Assembly: GCF_004153445.1 (NCBI RefSeq)
Contig: NZ_SDQC01000006.1
Span: 62,001-126,000 of the forward strand
Length of the DNA: 64,000 nucleotides
Origin: Allopusillimonas soli
Lineage (GTDB): Bacteria; Pseudomonadota; Gammaproteobacteria; Burkholderiales; Burkholderiaceae_B
Reading direction: 5' to 3'
This document shows positions 62,024 to 64,000 of the stretch, piece by piece. Under the pieces are notes generated by a model. The model saw only the letters and a program-made list of their open reading frames with translations, was not told where the DNA came from and made no database searches. Position numbers and translations under genes: made by a program. Within the stretch, counting starts at the first letter, position 1; each line of letters starts with the position of its first letter.

Positions 62024-63952
62024 TCAGATCTCCTGCTGCATGCCCATTTCCACGACGCGATTGGGCGGTATCTTATAGAACCGTGTGCTGCGCGTCGCAT
62101 TGCGCGCCATTAAGGCAAAGATGCGCCGCTGCATGCGGGCCAGCAAGGGCAGCTTGCGCACCACCAGTACCGTCTGCCTTGAAAGGAAGTACGATACCTG
62201 CAGCGGCTCGAGATTGAGCTCCGGCAAATCCTGCGCCAACTGTTCCAACATCTGCGGCACATTCGGCTCCTGTTTGAAGCCCCATGTCGCCCTAGCCTGC
62301 CAGCTCGACCGACCCACTTTTTCCAGGATATATCTCTCCTCGAACGGCACATAGGGCACACGCGCCGTCTCCACCGTCAGAAACAGCACCTGTTCATGCA
62401 ATACCTTGTTGTGCTTGAGATTGTGCAGCAAAGCGGGCGGAACAGTGCCGTAAATCATGCTCATGAAAACCGCGGTGCCCGGTACGCGCGTGGGCGGATA
62501 GGTTTCCAGGCCCTCCATGAACTCCTTGAGTGTATGTGTTTCCTCCGACAAGGCCTCATGCAACCGATGGCGTCCGCGCTTCCAGGTAATCATCAAGGTG
62601 AAGATGGTCAGGCCTATTCCCAAAGGCAGCCAGCCTCCCTGCGGTATCTTGAGCGCGTTGGAGGAGAACAGCAGGATGTCGATGAGCAGGAATACCGTAA
62701 GCGCGGCCAGCCATATGGCGCGCCGCAAGCCCTTGGCCTTCCTCGGAAGCACCATGAAGGCTAGCAGCGAGGTCATCAGCATGGTGCCCGTCACAGCGAA
62801 GCCATAGGCATGGGCCAGGCGGTCAGACGACCCGAAGCCCACGATAAGCACCATGACCGCGACGAATAGCAGCATGTTCACACGCGGCAGATAAATCTGG
62901 CCTTCGGCACTGGCGGATGTGTGCTCGATCTGCATGCGTGGCCAGTAGCCCAGCTGCACCGCTTGCCGGGTAATAGAGAAGGCGCCGGAAATCACGGACT
63001 GCGAGGCAATGATGGTGGCCAGCGTGGCGATGACCACCAGCACGAGCAGTGCAGGACTAGGCGCCAGCAGGAAAAATGGATTCTTGATGGCCGCCGGATC
63101 CCTCAGCAGCAGCGCGCCCTGCCCGAAGTAGGCGCACACCAGCGCAGGCATGACCAGGCCGTACCATGCCAAGCGTATGGCTCTGCGACCGAAATGGCCC
63201 ATGTCCACGTAGAGTGCCTCGGCTCCCGTCACCGAAAGCACGATGGCGCCCAGCAACAGGAACACGTCCCAGGGGGCATCCTGTATGAACTGAAGCGCCC
63301 ACAGGGGATTGAGCGCCTGCAGCACCATGGGCGTCTGCACGGTGCGCCATAGTCCGAGCAGGCCGATGACCAGGAACCACACCAGCATGATGGGCCCAAA
63401 CAGCTTGCCCATGGTGCCGGTGCCGCGTGACTGTATGGCAAACAGACTGGCCAGCACGATCAGGGAAAGTGGCACGACCCAGCTGTCCAACTGGTCCGAC
63501 ACGATACCCAGGCCCTCGATGGCGGACATAACAGAAATCGCGGGCGTAATGATACTGTCGCCGTAGAACAACGATGCCCCGACCAGGCCAAAGCCGATAT
63601 AAAGCCAGCGCTTCCTGCCTTCAAGCCGCGCTATGGCCAGCTCCATGAGCGCAAGAATACCGCCTTCGCCCTGGTTGTCGGCCCTCAGAATGCAGGCCAC
63701 GTATTTAAGAGACACAACGATGGTCAACAGCCAGAACAGCAGCGACAGAACGCCCAGGATATGTTCGGGATCCAGCACCGGAAATGCGGACAGCGATACT
63801 TTGATGGCATACAAAGGGCTGGTGCCGATATCGCCGAAAACCACGCCCAGCGTGCCAAGCAGGATGGCGGGACTGGGCCGCAACGCGTTGGGTGAAGCCG
63901 GACTTTCTCGATGAATAGCGGTCATGAAAGATAGGGGCATTTCGCCGCGCAT
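62024..63952 (-). CDS. kup: Potassium transporter Kup
   Basis: This 642-residue protein has 12 predicted membrane helices and a cytosolic C-terminal domain of about 160 residues. The KUP/HAK/KT signature LGTLGVVFGDIGTSPLYAIK is near the N-terminus, followed by RADNQGEGGILALMELA and FGPIMLVWF. It imports K+ with protons. Starts at 63940 or 63925 are also possible. It is the final complete gene and transcribed from the edge side inward. Confidence 0.94.
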   Translation of the reverse strand: MRGEMPLSFMTAIHRESPASPNALRPSPAILLGTLGVVFGDIGTSPLYAIKVSLSAFPVLDPEHILGVLSLLFWLLTIVVSLKYVACILRADNQGEGGILALMELAIARLEGRKRWLYIGFGLVGASLFYGDSIITPAISVMSAIEGLGIVSDQLDSWVVPLSLIVLASLFAIQSRGTGTMGKLFGPIMLVWFLVIGLLGLWRTVQTPMVLQALNPLWALQFIQDAPWDVFLLLGAIVLSVTGAEALYVDMGHFGRRAIRLAWYGLVMPALVCAYFGQGALLLRDPAAIKNPFFLLAPSPALLVLVVIATLATIIASQSVISGAFSITRQAVQLGYWPRMQIEHTSASAEGQIYLPRVNMLLFVAVMVLIVGFGSSDRLAHAYGFAVTGTMLMTSLLAFMVLPRKAKGLRRAIWLAALTVFLLIDILLFSSNALKIPQGGWLPLGIGLTIFTLMITWKRGRHRLHEALSEETHTLKEFMEGLETYPPTRVPGTAVFMSMIYGTVPPALLHNLKHNKVLHEQVLFLTVETARVPYVPFEERYILEKVGRSSWQARATWGFKQEPNVPQMLEQLAQDLPELNLEPLQVSYFLSRQTVLVVRKLPLLARMQRRIFALMARNATRSTRFYKIPPNRVVEMGMQQEI

Positions 63953-63972
63953 GGAAATGCCTGTGAAAAATG

Positions 63973-64000
63973 TCCGCCCTACACGATTCGAACGTGTGAC
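63973..64000 (-). tRNA. Possible tRNA 3' end (T-arm and acceptor strand), cut by window edge
   Basis: On the minus strand the last bases form a T-arm: ACACG TTCGAAT CGTGT (stem at 63997-63993 and 63985-63981, loop with TTCGAA), followed by a 7-base acceptor strand AGGGCGG and an A. The CCA end is not encoded, unlike tRNA-His in this window, so the element may be a non-CCA tRNA or a degenerate copy. The 5' part lies beyond the window, and identity cannot be given. Confidence 0.45.

Noticed and set aside
1-64000. CRISPR arrays, prophage modules or integrative-element genes.
   Set aside because: No regularly spaced repeats, cas genes, phage structural genes or intact integrases were found on either strand.

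Overview
The window reads as chromosomal DNA of a GC-rich betaproteobacterium, most likely of the order Burkholderiales and probably the Alcaligenaceae (Bordetella/Achromobacter/Pusillimonas-like). This rests on the dapA-bamC gene order, a Bug-type tricarboxylate receptor, two TRAP transporters, a LivFGMHJ-type ABC transporter and many small regulator-plus-catabolism clusters. That placement is inference; no 16S rRNA gene is present. Genes are densely packed and mostly intact.

Layout. (1) 1-6357: a sugar-acid catabolic cluster on the minus strand (DctPQM TRAP transporter, VOC-fold enzyme, form IV RuBisCO-like protein, four-carbon acid sugar kinase cut by the left edge) with a divergent LacI-type regulator. 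(2) 6370-15957: a second minus-strand cluster with a type I extradiol dioxygenase, a class II aldolase-fold decarboxylase without the usual zinc histidines, a 2-hydroxymuconic-semialdehyde-type dehydrogenase, a five-gene ABC importer and a 3-hydroxyacyl-CoA-dehydrogenase-like protein, with a divergent GntR/FCD regulator. It looks like meta-cleavage of a carboxylated catechol. (3) 16091-18258: hslR and a divergent Nramp-like transporter with a strong terminator. (4) 18300-22641: a scar zone with pieces of abortive-infection genes (Abi_2, AbiEii, AbiEi) on both sides of a tetR-MFS-hydrolase cassette. (5) 22844-36408: housekeeping genes: mutS, a JmjC-fold 2-oxoglutarate oxygenase, cysJ-cysI-cysG for sulfite reduction and siroheme, bamC, dapA, an M50 protease, a YrdC/YciO protein and a YpfJ metalloprotease. 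(6) 36490-40503: a secreted low-complexity protein, tRNA-His, an ISL3-family transposase remnant, a TDT/TehA-type transporter and cardiolipin synthase. (7) 40619-48164: a malonate module (TRAP transporter, malonyl-CoA synthetase, crotonase, malonyl-CoA decarboxylase, GntR regulator). (8) 48302-54545: a Cys/Met PLP lyase, an acyl-CoA ligase, an acyltransferase, an AraC regulator and an MFS transporter. (9) 54568-59649: a GMC oxidoreductase, a Cys-type sulfatase, a Bug receptor and a GntR/UTRA regulator. (10) 59796-63952: free-methionine sulfoxide reductase, mercaptopyruvate sulfurtransferase, an SDR and the Kup potassium transporter, followed by the edge of a possible tRNA.

How it works together. 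Most catabolic blocks follow one plan: an importer, two to four enzymes and a regulator, with inverted repeats near the regulator that could be operators. The malonate block is the clearest: uptake, activation to malonyl-CoA and decarboxylation to acetyl-CoA. cysJIG form a complete sulfite-to-sulfide step with its siroheme supply. No CRISPR array, rRNA operon, prophage or intact insertion sequence was seen.
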